Notes: a model not told the origin generated them from the letters alone. Numbered from the stretch's first letter, positions 34,129 through 44,221 are shown. The stretch is DNA of 64,000 nt from Isoetes taiwanensis (GCA_021234155.1 JAJEKV010000169.1:162000-225999); one strand, 5' to 3'. A program made the numbers and translations.

Positions 34129-35070
34129 AGCTTCTTCTTACATTATAACAACCATTTATAGGCTGTTCGAGAGAGAATTATACTCTTTCTGATGGCGATG
34201 GTCGTTGCAACTAAGACAAGGTAAACTATTTATCATACAGGTTTGCAGCATCTGATGGAAGGAGCGAGTATGGCGGGCTATGGCAGTATGTAGAAAAAAG
34301 GTACATGGATTCGCTAACTGATTGCAATCCAGCATGATCCGGTTCAAATCTGACTGATTTTTCCCCTCTAATCCTCTGTTTTCTTCTAATATGCAGAAGA
34401 AAAAGAAATTATCTGCGGTATCTCGGGACATTTAAGTCCAGAAGAATCAAAGGTTGAAGCACGCAGACAGAATTGAAGAAACAGGGGCATTTTTGCGGGG
34501 CAAAAGATTGGGCACATGAAGTCCGGTGGGCACTATATATTTGAGAGCAAGGCTCTGTTTACAAGAATGATCAAGACTCTGCCATTTTACAGCTGGGAGC
34601 ATTATGTTATCATACAGGAAAATGCAGTTGCCAGGCTAAAACCTCACAGATTCTTCCACAGGTTATAACTTACCGGATCTTTTTTTTGCATCAATTTAAC
34701 AAAATGTGTTGTTCTACATTAACCCCTCCAATAATTTCTAGCCTTACTACAGATCTTCTTCTTCCTTGCATATGCTGTAGTGGTGGCCCATAGAATAGAG
34801 TCGTCATATAGTACATGCAGCCCTTTAGAGATTACAAAATTTAATCTGCCTGAGAGAACAACATGTGAATTGAGCTTATGTCTTTTTTGTAAAGATCACG
34901 CAACAGCTAGTGCTCTCATTTTTCTTAATTTAAGGGAAAGAATTCTAAACTTAGAGGCACAAAAGTTTTATATGGAATCTCTTCAATAGATTACCTTCGA
35001 GTTGATGATCTAACTTTGAAGCAGGACCATACTTGCCCAAGCACATCTGTAAGGTATAGATCTTCGTGTT

Positions 35071-35239
35071 TTCAGCCTTTCTGAGCTGAAAGTTGCAACA
35101 GAAAACTTCCACCACTCCAATAAAATAGGAGAAGGGGGTTTTGGCTCTGTATATAAAGGATGGCGTAAAACTAAAAGGTTCTGCAGGGGATGCGAAGATT
35201 CAAGTTGCAGTTAAGCAATTGAATGGGAAAGGGATGCAG
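35071..35239 (+). pseudogene. Captured receptor-like cytoplasmic kinase exon
   Basis: The frame reads [20 protein letters not shown], then [11 protein letters not shown], the glycine-rich ATP-binding loop of a plant receptor-like cytoplasmic kinase. After a one-base shift near 35168 it continues [16 protein letters not shown] with the VAVK lysine of kinase subdomain II, and ends at a GTACAA donor. The VAVKQLN phrase recalls the PCRK/PBL-type subfamily. No further kinase subdomains follow, so only this exon was captured and it is non-functional. Confidence 0.75.
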
Positions 35240-36736
35240 GTACAACGTATCACTTACTATCCATGTTTTAAAGCTTTCCCATAAATATGATAAGTAGACA
35301 GATAAAAGATGCAGATCCGATAACTTCGGTTTGGGATAACTAACATCATGTCCGATTTGGTTCAAGTCGCTTAATTTGCATCAAAAAAATTAGAATTAGC
35401 ATGTCGTTTTGCCCCCTTTTCTTTTCAATGATGTACTTGACATATCCATGTTTTACTTGACATCATGACACAGTCTTCTTTGACATTGTACTTCTTTATC
35501 ATTGTAACGAACACTTTGTCTTCTTGCAGAGGTGCCAGGGTTCTTGGTTTTATTGTCGTCATACTGATGTCTTGTAGTAAATTGGGTTGCGGGGTTTAGT
35601 TGTTTGCTTCGTGAGAAATTTTTTAGCCCTCACCATCATGTTTCTGTTCGTTCTAAATCTATCCAACAAGCTCCAATACAAAGGCCTCCATCCCTATTAT
35701 TTCAAAATTGTACAACGAAATTTGAAGTCCATTTGGTAGGTTATAAGACTTCCAGGGAACTTCCCGAACCAAGGTTATTTGGTTTCTGCATCGCATGAGG
35801 TGTACCACCTCAACATAAACTGATATGAGATTCAATACAAAAGGAATTCCTCCAGGTATTAGAATCTCACAGAATGAATTCCTCCAGGTAGTATAGCTTG
35901 AAGCTTCTAATTCCACTAGATATAAAACATCTTTATTGCAAATTTCAGTCCTCCTTAACCAGGATCAAAGTGGCTAAATCTTAAAGTGGCCAATTCGTTC
36001 AATTAGTATTCGGCTACCTTTGCTAATTTTTGACAACTGCCAAGGCTTGATATAAAATTGTAGGTGGTAGGGGCTATGGCGAAGGGGGATGGGAATAATC
36101 AAAGCTATGACGACACATGAACGGAGGTAGAATATTAAAAAATTGCAAGCATGGATCATTTTGATGAGCACGGGAGAAAAAAAGTTGGAGGGGTATGGGG
36201 GCTAGCAAGAAAGAGAGTTTATATTCGATTAGAGTTTTCACACTGCTTCTGAATATTGTGGCAAATATGGAAGTTCGAATTGCAAGATTGAACATTTTTA
36301 GTTACTTTTATCGTGTCGAGAGTTGAGATTCTCTAGAATTAACATAAAACATCTTTTGCAGCAAGTTGAACGAAAGAAATGTTCGCGGCGGCCTTGGCCG
36401 CCGCGATAAATTTCTTGTAGTACTAATTTCAATCCATTTACATGAACGTTTTATTGCAGGTTCGTATTTGACCAGCCATACCTCTTAACCAACTCCTTAT
36501 AGTTCAGATCTTATAGGAACTCCTCAAAAAAGTCTAACCTCAAGTGCGAAATTGCAAAATTTACATAGAACTTTATATTTTTTCGGTACGTAACATACTG
36601 TACGTACTGTACATAAAACATAACAGCACATGGAAAACGTATACAACATACAAAAAAACTCTAAAGTACATAAAAGGTACAGTACCTTAGAAGACGTATT
36701 GTACAAGTACTGTACACTAAGTACGTAACAACACTG

Positions 36737-37363
36737 AAAGGAACTCAATCTCCCTTTTGTGCTTGAGATTAGCGATGACACGATATGTCCATAAACTGTC
36801 TTTGGGCAAAAGATACTCTGCCAGTATAGTATCCAGGCCAGTAAGCTTGGATCCCTGACTCCTGGGTATTGGCACCTCTTCCGCCAATTGTTTCCATCGT
36901 GCAAGTCATTCTGACTGATCCGCTCATCCTCCTCTAAAGGCGAGGGAATCTGCATCTTTCCCTTCGCTGCGGGGATGTTCTCGTCTTCCATATACTGGTC
37001 CAATAAGATGGTTAAGGCAAAGTGGGCCTCAAAATAGGTCTGATCATCCCGGTATATGGTGGAAGGATGCTTAGCCCAACGAATAATGCCCCCGAGGACA
37101 TTGGAGGCATGTCGGTCGTCCCCCATCATCTGTAACAAGATTTCTTAGCTAACATATAACTGCGGGGGATCTCCATGTTGGATGCACTGGGCAACCATAT
37201 CTTGGATATAGAACTTGAAAAATCTGGCGTCATCGCGATGTGCCTGCATGTTGCTGATAAAATCGATATCCTGGAGCAGATAGGGATGGAGACGCTCAAA
37301 TGGAACCTAAGGATCCAAATGTTCTCCATCCAGATACCACTGTTGGTGCTCAGAGAAATCCAT
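36737..37363 (-). pseudogene. Unknown ORF of histone module 1, with two stops
   Basis: From ATG at 37363 a single minus-strand frame reads MDFSEHQQWYLDGEHLDP, stop, VPFERLHPYLLQDIDFISNM, an FFKFYIQDMVAQCIQHGD block, stop, then MMGDDRHASNVLGGIIRWAK and TYFEAHFALTILLDQYMEDE. It stays open to the hAT insertion site at 36736. Apart from two stops it is clean, which suggests a coding sequence lost recently. The YFEAHFALTILLDQY phrase may correspond to YLSAHATLALFMQY in the 327-codon ORF at 54213-55196. The function is unknown. Confidence 0.45.
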
Positions 37364-37653
37364 CAGGCAAGACGAAAGAGCAAAAGGAGAGAAAGTGCTT
37401 GCGGAAGAAGAGAAGAAGATAGAGAACCCAAAAGTGAGTCTAAATACACTAACTTTCAGTCAACTCATTGTTATTTATTTATTTTACTTTATTAATTATT
37501 TTATTTACTTATTTCTCCGGGTTTTTTTTTTTAATAGAATAGAACATAAAATTTACACAAACACCCATGCATCAAGACTGAAAGATCTACATTTATATCA
37601 AAAAAAGAATATACAATAAGATCTTGGTACAAAACAAAGGTTAATAGCACGCG

Positions 37654-38110
37654 CTATCGATGATCCCCTCGAATCCTCCGCGCGAGGTGTAAATCCTTTG
37701 GCATTATCATAATGTGCTTCGCGTGAATGGCACAAAGGTTTGCATCATGAAAAAGAGCCACCAAGTAGTCCTTTGTAGCTTCCTACAAAGCGAGAATGGC
37801 ATGGGTATGGAACCTAAGGTCGGTCTTAAATTCCTGGATAGCTTGCATAACAAGAGCTCAGTGGACTTCTGATATTTCCGAATCTCCCCCAAGGCTACCA
37901 TGCCCGTTTTCCATCTATGAGCCTTCTTCTTGGCAGCTAGTCCATGGGTCGTGTTCTCTCCATTTGTCAGTTCACTTAATTTGACATGCTAGTTCTTTTT
38001 TTGTTCAGTGCTCCATCCGGTTCGTACTTACTCTTTCACATGGCTGCTTTTTCAAGCTCAGGAGTGACATCAAGCGTGACATAACTCTGGGTTTGCATGG
38101 TACGAACCAT
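37654..38110 (-). pseudogene. Histone H3-derived pseudogene (histone module 1)
   Basis: ATG at 38110 begins MVRTMQTQS, matching the canonical H3 start MARTKQTAR. After a disrupted tail, the frame reads AAKKKAHRWKTGMVALGEIR and KYQKSTELLLCKL (H3 alpha-N helix), then after a deletion and frameshift QEFKTDLRFHTHAILAL, an in-frame [23 protein letters not shown] and [20 protein letters not shown] before a stop at 37654. Order and spacing match H3, except for about 24 extra codons in the tail and a loss of about seven residues before QEF. It is intronless. With a frameshift and a stop it cannot encode a full histone, but the residues are closer to canonical H3 than those at 55985-56341. Confidence 0.85.
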
Positions 38111-39028
38111 GGCTTGTGGAGGAAAAAGAGGCAGGCTAGCAGATAAAAGGTTGGGTGTCTAGCTATGGAAGTAGATTGAAGCAGTCAACTCTGGTGGCTA
38201 GCCAAGCTCAGCTATGGCAGAAACAGCTTAAATCTGGTGGCTAGGGCAATTGGAGGAGGTGAGAAAAGACACAAGGAAAAGGTCAGAAGAAAAAGTTATC
38301 CTTAAAAAAAAAAAAAAATCATAAATCCCTACTATTCCTAGGAGCATATAAAAAAAAATTATTTTTATATGATGAAACTTTTATACGGTGGCCATACTGC
38401 AGCCGCATTAGCGGCGGAGCAGCCTATTGGGATTATTTTCATCTACATTAAATGAAAACTAATCCCAATAGATGCCTCCCACTAATGCGGGTTGCCAAAC
38501 CTACTAGAGTGCCATTCCACAACATAATATTTGGAGAAAGGGAAGACAATGGACTATGACACGGTTTGCTTTGTTGAATAAATGGAAATTGAGTTTCAAT
38601 TGCTTTTGATAAATAAAAGGAGCAATTGAACTTATATGCAAATGTTCAATCTTATCAATCTCATCTCTCTGCTCATCATGTACCTATTGAAGGACATTGT
38701 ATAGACATGCTAATAATAGCAAGGGTCCAAAAGTTATTAACAAAGCAAAAGAGTGAGCATCAGCTGCCTGGCTGTGGCTGCAGTAGAATTGTCAAAAAGT
38801 AGAATTGTCAAAAAGTGGACGCATGATAGCTCATACTATTGAATTCAGTGACAGGGTATAATAATGAAAACAGTGATATTGCAAGAAAAGGAACACAAGT
38901 GGAGAACAAATTTCAACGGAAATTAACAGCTTACACTGGCGGCTAGATATGGAACACGACAAATTACAAAGGAATTAAAGAAACAAAGTAAACTGTATCA
39001 GAAAAGATTTAAGAAGAAGATATGGATC
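38111..39028. other. Intergenic stretch between histone module 1 and the lysozyme gene
   Basis: No gene. Contains an A14 run near 38306 and a strong hairpin at 38402-38490. The end next to 39028 should contain the lysozyme promoter. Confidence 0.4.
38402..38490. repeat. Long hairpin / foldback MITE-like inverted repeat
   Basis: The left arm (38402-38442, with CCGCATTAGCGG and CCTATTGGGATTATTTTCAT) pairs with the right arm (38451-38490, ATGAAAACTAATCCCAATAG and CACTAATGCGG) around a loop of about nine bases. Pairing is near complete over about 38 bp. It may be a small foldback transposon or a hairpin-RNA source. Confidence 0.75.
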
Positions 39029-39036
39029 TATATAAA
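39029..39036 (+). promoter_or_regulatory. TATA box candidate for the GH25 lysozyme gene
   Basis: TATATAAA lies 39 bp before the ATG at 39075. A start site about 30 bp downstream would leave a very short leader and include the ATGs at 39075, 39129 and 39183 in the transcript. Confidence 0.5.
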
Positions 39037-39044
39037 GAGTTGAA

Positions 39045-39194
39045 ATGGAGCAAATCCGCCATACCTAATCAGCGATGGAGTTTCTGAAATGCGGCAAGAA
39101 AAGCAAGATCTGCCAGACCTATTCGGCGATGGAGTTTCTAAAATGCGGCAAGAAAAGCAAGATCTGCCATACCTATTCGGCGATGGAGCTTCTG
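39045..39194 (+). repeat. 54-bp tandem repeat carrying the start codon
   Basis: Units at 39073-39126 and 39127-39180 are near identical, and a third begins at 39181 and merges into the signal peptide. A shortened, diverged unit precedes them at 39045-39072. Each unit starts with CGATGGAG, so in-frame ATGs occur at 39075, 39129 and 39183. Confidence 0.9.
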
Positions 39195-39896
39195 GTAATT
39201 GCTGTGATAGCTAGCGCGCTTCTTTCGGGGGCATACGCCATAGCGGGCGGCGTTCCGGGCATGGACGTGAGCTCTCACCAGGGCGCCGTTAACTGGAAAA
39301 CGGCGTATGCGAATGGGGCTCGGTTTGCCTATGTTAAGGCCACCGAGGGCGCCTCTTACACCAACCCCTACTTTGCCCAACAATATGTTGGTTCTTATAA
39401 CGTTGGTATGATCCGTGGTGCCTACCACTTTGCCCGCCCCGACACCTCTGGCGGTGCCTCCCAGGCTTCATTCTTCCTCGCCCACGGTGGTCGCTGGTCC
39501 TCTGATGGTCTCACCCTCCCTGGCGCCCTTGATATCGAATATAACCCCTCATGCGGCTCCTCCTGCACTCGTGCCCAAAAGTGCTATAACCTCTCCCAAG
39601 CCTCCATGGCTGCCTGGATCCGCGCATTTGTTGATACTTACAAGAGCTCTACTGGAGTGTATCCTGTTATCTATACTACTACTGATTGGTATACCACGTG
39701 TGTTGGCACGTATGGCGACTTCAGTGCTACTTGCCCCCTCTGGATTGCTGCATACCGTTCCAATGTTGGTAGCTTTCCGTATAAGTGGAGTTACTATACC
39801 TTCTGGCAATATGCAGATAGTGGCAAGTTTCCTGGTGATCAAAATGTTTTTAACGGTCCCTACACGCAACTGCAAAAGCTTGCCAAAGGTCCTTAG
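39075..39896 (+). CDS. Secreted GH25 lysozyme (Chalaropsis-type muramidase)
   Basis: GH25 enzymes cut the beta-1,4 bond between N-acetylmuramic acid and N-acetylglucosamine in bacterial peptidoglycan. The frame is open for 273 codons, but the likely native start is M37 (39183): from there a signal peptide MELLVIAVIASALLSGAYA precedes a single GH25 domain of about 215 residues. Family landmarks, numbered from 39075: GMDVSSHQG with D64, YVKATEG with E91, GAYHFARP (115-122), LPGALDIEY with the catalytic pair D153/E155, TGVYPVIYTTTDWY and FWQYADSGKFPGDQN near the end. The first 36 residues are two copies of an 18-residue repeat that would hide the signal peptide if translated. There is no intron. 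Fungal and bacterial enzymes are the closest type I know, so horizontal origin is likely; flanking plant repeats and a duplicated 3' end show it is resident in the genome. Confidence 0.93.
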   Translation: MEFLKCGKKSKICQTYSAMEFLKCGKKSKICHTYSAMELLVIAVIASALLSGAYAIAGGVPGMDVSSHQGAVNWKTAYANGARFAYVKATEGASYTNPYFAQQYVGSYNVGMIRGAYHFARPDTSGGASQASFFLAHGGRWSSDGLTLPGALDIEYNPSCGSSCTRAQKCYNLSQASMAAWIRAFVDTYKSSTGVYPVIYTTTDWYTTCVGTYGDFSATCPLWIAAYRSNVGSFPYKWSYYTFWQYADSGKFPGDQNVFNGPYTQLQKLAKGP

Positions 39897-40195
39897 GATT
39901 TCGAGTTTGAGGAAATATCAATCATGTGCATTTGTTGTGAGTTTGTTGTGAATGCCTAGAGAATATGAATAAGAATAAGAATAAAGTTTTTATCGTCCAC
40001 AGGCATATTCAAAAGCATACTAATCAATGATTGGCAAACGACAAGCGTTAATTATTATCTAAATGTAACCTACATCACCCCCCGATTACTTAAGGTTATC
40101 TGGGAGGGGAGGAAGGAAGGAAGGTATTTTATCGTCCCACCTGAGACCAATGGAGGGGTTATTAGGTAATTTTGGGCTCCCTCTTTGGCGGACGA
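39793..40195 (+). repeat. 3' end of lysozyme gene and flank, duplicated at 42467-42835
   Basis: The last about 100 bp of coding sequence and about 300 bp of downstream sequence recur at 42467-42835. Shared landmarks are TTCTGGCAATATGCA, an AATAAG microsatellite with AATAAAG (likely polyadenylation signal, about 39977-39987), ATTGGCAAACGACAAG, CACCCCCCGATTACTTAAG and TTTGGGCTCC. The AATAAG run has one unit fewer here than in the copy. Confidence 0.85.
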
Positions 40196-40368
40196 TCAAG
40201 GCCACCTAGCCTAGCCTTTCCTTGTAATTATAACCTTTCCTGTCCCCCTTGTTGCTTTCTCCTGTGCTTTCTCCAATCATTAATGGCTCCGGCTGAAAAT
40301 TCAAAAAAGGAAAAAATATCGCTGCAAAAGCCCTAAAAATTAGTTTCATCTCCTTTCTGCATCAGTTT
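40196..40368. other. Short stretch before the LINE ORF1-like sequence
   Basis: Likely 5' untranslated part of the inserted retroposon or flank of the lysozyme gene. No gene. Confidence 0.3.
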
Positions 40369-42466
40369 ATGCTCCTGCCTCCCAGTGATCGAGCCGATCT
40401 TCTATCTCAGTTAAGTAAATTCCATAATCAACCCTCCTCCTTTATAAAATTTGGAGATTTCTCTAATCTTGATCTCAATAAAAAAGGGATGTATCATCTT
40501 GATCGATCCACTCCGATTTGGATAACCTATGCAAAGATCCTAGCTACAATGGTGACCCAGTGCTTGATGCAAATGGAGTGCCTATTCAAAATGGACCACA
40601 GAGGCCTGTTGTGGAAATCTTCACAGACCAAGAGCTCGCCAACAATTTAGATCAACTGAAAGCTTTGGCACCTCCCTCTGTTCACCTGTTCAAAGGTATC
40701 AAGCTACACTCTCTTGTGATTGCCACTAGAATTCAAACTTTACAAAATACTGCTGTATTGGTTAGGGTTGATAAGGTGGGGCTTAAGATTGAAAGGATGT
40801 GGGATAAACTTCTAAAACTCCACAAAGGAGTGGTTATAAATTCAATCTTTTGGTTAAACTTCCCATATATTATGATCGAATGTCTAGAACTGCCAATTTT
40901 TTTCTCAAAACGGCTCGCCTTTCTGTGACACTTTCCAACTTTATTTCTTAAAATGGTGTCCCAACCTCCCTCTGCAAGATTTTGAGAAATTATGCATTGC
41001 CTCAGTTCCAATGAGTGATCTCAGCCCAATTGACTGGCATGAGGAATGTTTCTCAAGCATATTTAATTCCATTGTATCATGCATTGCAACTGAATATTCT
41101 CCATACAAACCTCCTAAATGTGACTTTTCTAAGCCAATCCCAACCTCCCTTCCTTTCATTGACTTCTTTGGATCTAAAGCTACTTTATATTTAAGATGGA
41201 TTGGTCTACCAATTTTTTGCCATAAATGCAATTCAAGGCATTTTTCTTGCTTTAACTGCTTGACCACTCCAGCTACATCTGAAATTCAAGGAATGGAAAA
41301 GGAAGTTAATTCTGATGATCTTCATCAAAAGAATTCAAATCAGCATGCTAAAAAATACAGTGCTTAAAGAGAATCAGAATATGCAAAAAAGAGAATCTTG
41401 GGATAATAATGGCAGTTACAGAAGAATTCAAAAGAAGAAGAAGATGGCTACAGAGAAAAATGATATAAAGGATGGCCTACCACTCCTGCAAAGTCAACCC
41501 TCAGAATGTTCTTTCCTGGTAGAGCCTACTGTCATAGTAATTGTTTTGAACAAAGGCAACGTGGCTACAGTCAACAAAATTACAGCAAATAAGGAGAAAA
41601 TCCAACTGCAAGCAGGCAATCAACTGAATGTAGATTCTCAAAGGCCTTGCAGAATGGATCAGAATAGAAAACTATTAAAAGGGAAAGCACCAATAGCTCT
41701 CAATACCATTGATGTACACAAAACCCTCAATAGTATTCTAAACACCAGTAAAGATAATTATTTGTAGAATATGGCAGGTATGAAGCATAACAAACGAATT
41801 GTTATACACACAGTTCATAAACCTCCTGCAGAAGACACATTGAAGCAAAATGGAAAATATGACTTCAATGACAAGAATTTATCCAAAACAACAGCTTCAA
41901 GGATTGAGATTCCATTAATTAATGATTTGAAAAGTTCAGAAGGAAGCATGGATACTGATATGCCAGCTGCCTTACAAATGTATAAGTCTTCTGGAGTTCT
42001 CACTCCTCTAGAAAAAGTTCTACCTTCAGCACCAAATCAAGATATTCACATCAGCACGTCCACAAACAGTCTCCCAAAGGTTATCTGTTCTAATAGTTTT
42101 AATATTCTCACTGACTTATCTAAGGAATTTTGTGCAGACACAATGGAGCCAACTGCCTCTATCCCCGCTTCCCTTATTTCTCCTAAAACAATTATCAATC
42201 ATACCTCTGACCTCATTGACCTTTCCCCTGAATTTAATAGCCAACCACCAATCCCAGATAAATTTGGTGGCTTATCCCCAGGCATTGCAATTCAGATTGC
42301 TGAGCTTCAAAAAGAGCTTAATCTAACAGATATGGCCATCCAAGTTTCAGAGGACAGATTTGATAATATGGATCTTATTAACTCAGGGCAGAAGGATCTT
42401 TCAAAAGAAAAAGATGATATCAACAAAGGAAAAATAAATAATCCAGTAATAGTTAAAGGCTCAGCT
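40369..42466 (+). mobile_element. LINE ORF1-like (gag-type, zinc-knuckle) retroposon fragment
   Basis: Plus-strand frames with several shifts read in order: LLPPSDRADLLSQLSKFHNQ, NGVPIQNGPQRPVVEIF, KVGLKIERMWDKLLKLHKG, SIFWLNFPYIMIECLELP, SDLSPIDWHEECFSSI, LYLRWIGLPIFCHKCNSRHF with C-x2-C and a following cysteine, and then a long polar region to about 42466. The pattern (a DUF4283-like domain followed by GLPxFCHKC zinc knuckle) is that of plant LINE ORF1/gag-like proteins. No reverse transcriptase follows; instead the sequence runs into the duplicated 3' end of the lysozyme gene, so it is 3'-truncated or chimeric. Confidence 0.6.
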
Positions 42467-42835
42467 ACTATACCTTCTGGCAATATGCATATAGTGGCAA
42501 GTTTCCTGGTGATCAAAATGTTTTTAACGGTGCCTACACGCAACTACAAAAACTTGCCAAAGGTCCTTAGGAATTCGAGTTTGAGGAAATATCAATCATG
42601 TGCATTTGTTGTGAATGCCTAGAGAATATGAATAAGAATAAGAATAAGAATAAAGTTTTTATCGTCCACAGACATATTCAAAAGCATACTAATCAATGAT
42701 TGGCAAACGACAAGAGTTAATTATTATCTAGACGTAATTGCATCACCCCCCGATTACTTAAGATTATTTGGGGGGGGAGGGTGGGGAGATGGGTGTTTCA
42801 TTACGTAATTTTTGGGCTCCACTCTTTGGCAGCGA
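42467..42835 (+). pseudogene. Duplicated 3' end of the GH25 lysozyme gene
   Basis: Copy of 39793-40195 with scattered substitutions; FWQYA(Y)SGKFPGDQN and the stop are still recognisable in the proper frame, although the reading frame joined to the upstream retroposon is a different one. No 5' lysozyme sequence is present, so it is a truncated second copy. Confidence 0.85.
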
Positions 42836-44221
42836 TCTGGCGGCGCCGCCAACAAATTTTTTTCTCTGTTCTACGATTTGGGGCAGCCCTCAACAGAGTA
42901 GTTTCTCTGTTCTATAACACGATTTAGAGCAGCGATGGCGGGCTCGCCCCATTGCACTATTTCTTGTGCCCTCGGAAGAATCACCAACAGGTGAAGAGCC
43001 AACAGGTGAGGAGCGATGGCATAAGGATTTCTCAAATATATTTGATAGCCAGAAACGGCTCTGCATAAGGAGCTTCTTAGATGCCAGAGCCATAGGATCT
43101 TCGAGTTTTCTAGACGCCATAGCCACAGGAAACCCTTTCCATTTGCTTTTCACAAGAAAAACATAGATTTAGCCATATAAAATCTTTCTGGTTGGATTTT
43201 TCGTAAGAAAAACACAGATTTGCAGCGGCTTCAATGGATTTTCAGGCTGGAGCGACGGGTTTGCAGAGATTTGAGGTAATCGGGATGTGATGAAGGCCAC
43301 ATATGGAAACCTATGCCAGTATAAGTTTTTTGGAGGAAACCTGGGGGCGCTGCTGCCAGGTTTCTTCCAGAAACCTTCTGTTGGTATGGGTTCCCTTATA
43401 CATTTATAATTGATTTTGTTATTTTTGTCTTCCTTTTTCATACAACTACATGCACCTCCCCTCCACCCCCCCAAAACATCCTTTTGGAAGGTCTGTTCTG
43501 ACCTCTGTAGGTAGTGGCATGAGCTTGGCAATGCCAAGGTTTTTTCAAAATAAGTTTTTAGTTTTTTCCCCTCTTTTTTTAAATTACATATTGAGGATGA
43601 CTGTGATAATGAATTCACATCAATGGTAGAGCTAATATGAGTGGGGTAAAATAGGTTCATGAATGATATTTTTAAATTCTTTCTTGTGGCCAATAAAACC
43701 AAAAGGCCGATAAAGCCAGAAAGACTTTATTCTTTATTTTTTTTATGTGGACCTTGATTTCAAGGTCCGTTTTTTGCAAGCGCATGGGACAAGTTTTTCT
43801 AGCCCGGCATTTGGACATGCGTGTGTCGCATGCGCTTTCAACACAACGCATGCACATGCAACACATTGAGCGATATGTTTCTTTGGCAAAACTTAGCATA
43901 AACGTGTTTGTTTTGACACGCTTATGATATTGGATTTCCATAGTGCTTGGGCCTTCGCTCTAGTTGTAGTAGACTAGTATTAGAACATCTATATCTGGAG
44001 TTCAATATTATCTAGAGTCGCACTATGTGTAGTTCTATGTCATAGTATCTATTTGTTTAAATTTGGGCATAAGCATGTTACAGTGTACCTTAAAAAGTAT
44101 AATTTATAGACTATAAAACTAACCTAAAAAAGGTTACCTAATACTAGGCACTGGGCACTTATATGATGCCTCAATAACTGATGAGTGTTAAATTAGATTC
44201 GTTCATTTTCAAAGTACTATC
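42836..44221. other. Non-coding stretch with a local direct repeat
   Basis: Contains TTTCTCTGTTCTACGATTTG (about 42860) repeated as TTTCTCTGTTCTATAACACG (about 42902). Open frames at 43169-43702 (minus) show no family resemblance. No gene recognised. Confidence 0.35.

Larger units (their letters stand above)
33493..36736. mobile_element. 3.2-kb hAT-type element carrying gene fragments (Pack-hAT-like)
   Basis: Left end TAGTGTTGTTTACGTACCCG and right end in reverse complement CAGTGTTGTTACGTACTTAG form hAT-style inverted termini. They are flanked by 8-bp direct repeats AAATGAAC (33485-33492) and AAAGGAAC (36737-36744), which match at seven of eight positions. Both subterminal regions are rich in GTAC/TACGTAC motifs (33501-33560 and 36580-36735). 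No transposase is visible. The interior carries exon-like pieces on the plus strand, including a receptor-like-kinase exon at 35071-35239 and a 5'-exon-like piece at 33980-34111, which makes it a gene-fragment-capturing non-autonomous element. Confidence 0.7.

Noticed and set aside
37320-37375. Retrotransposon primer-binding site suggested by GTGGTATCTGGATGG (minus).
   Set aside because: Only the first seven bases match the initiator-tRNA site, and the sequence lies inside the frame of the unknown ORF.
39075-39896. Bacterial or fungal contamination as the source of the GH25 gene.
   Set aside because: The gene is embedded in plant repeats, its 3' end is duplicated 2.6 kb away beside a plant LINE ORF1, and no other microbial gene occurs in the window.
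39138-39951. Long open frames antisense to, or in another frame of, the lysozyme gene (39138-39428 minus, 39415-39951 plus, 39549-39875 minus).
   Set aside because: They are shadows of a GC-richer coding region and resemble no family; the GH25 frame explains the sequence.
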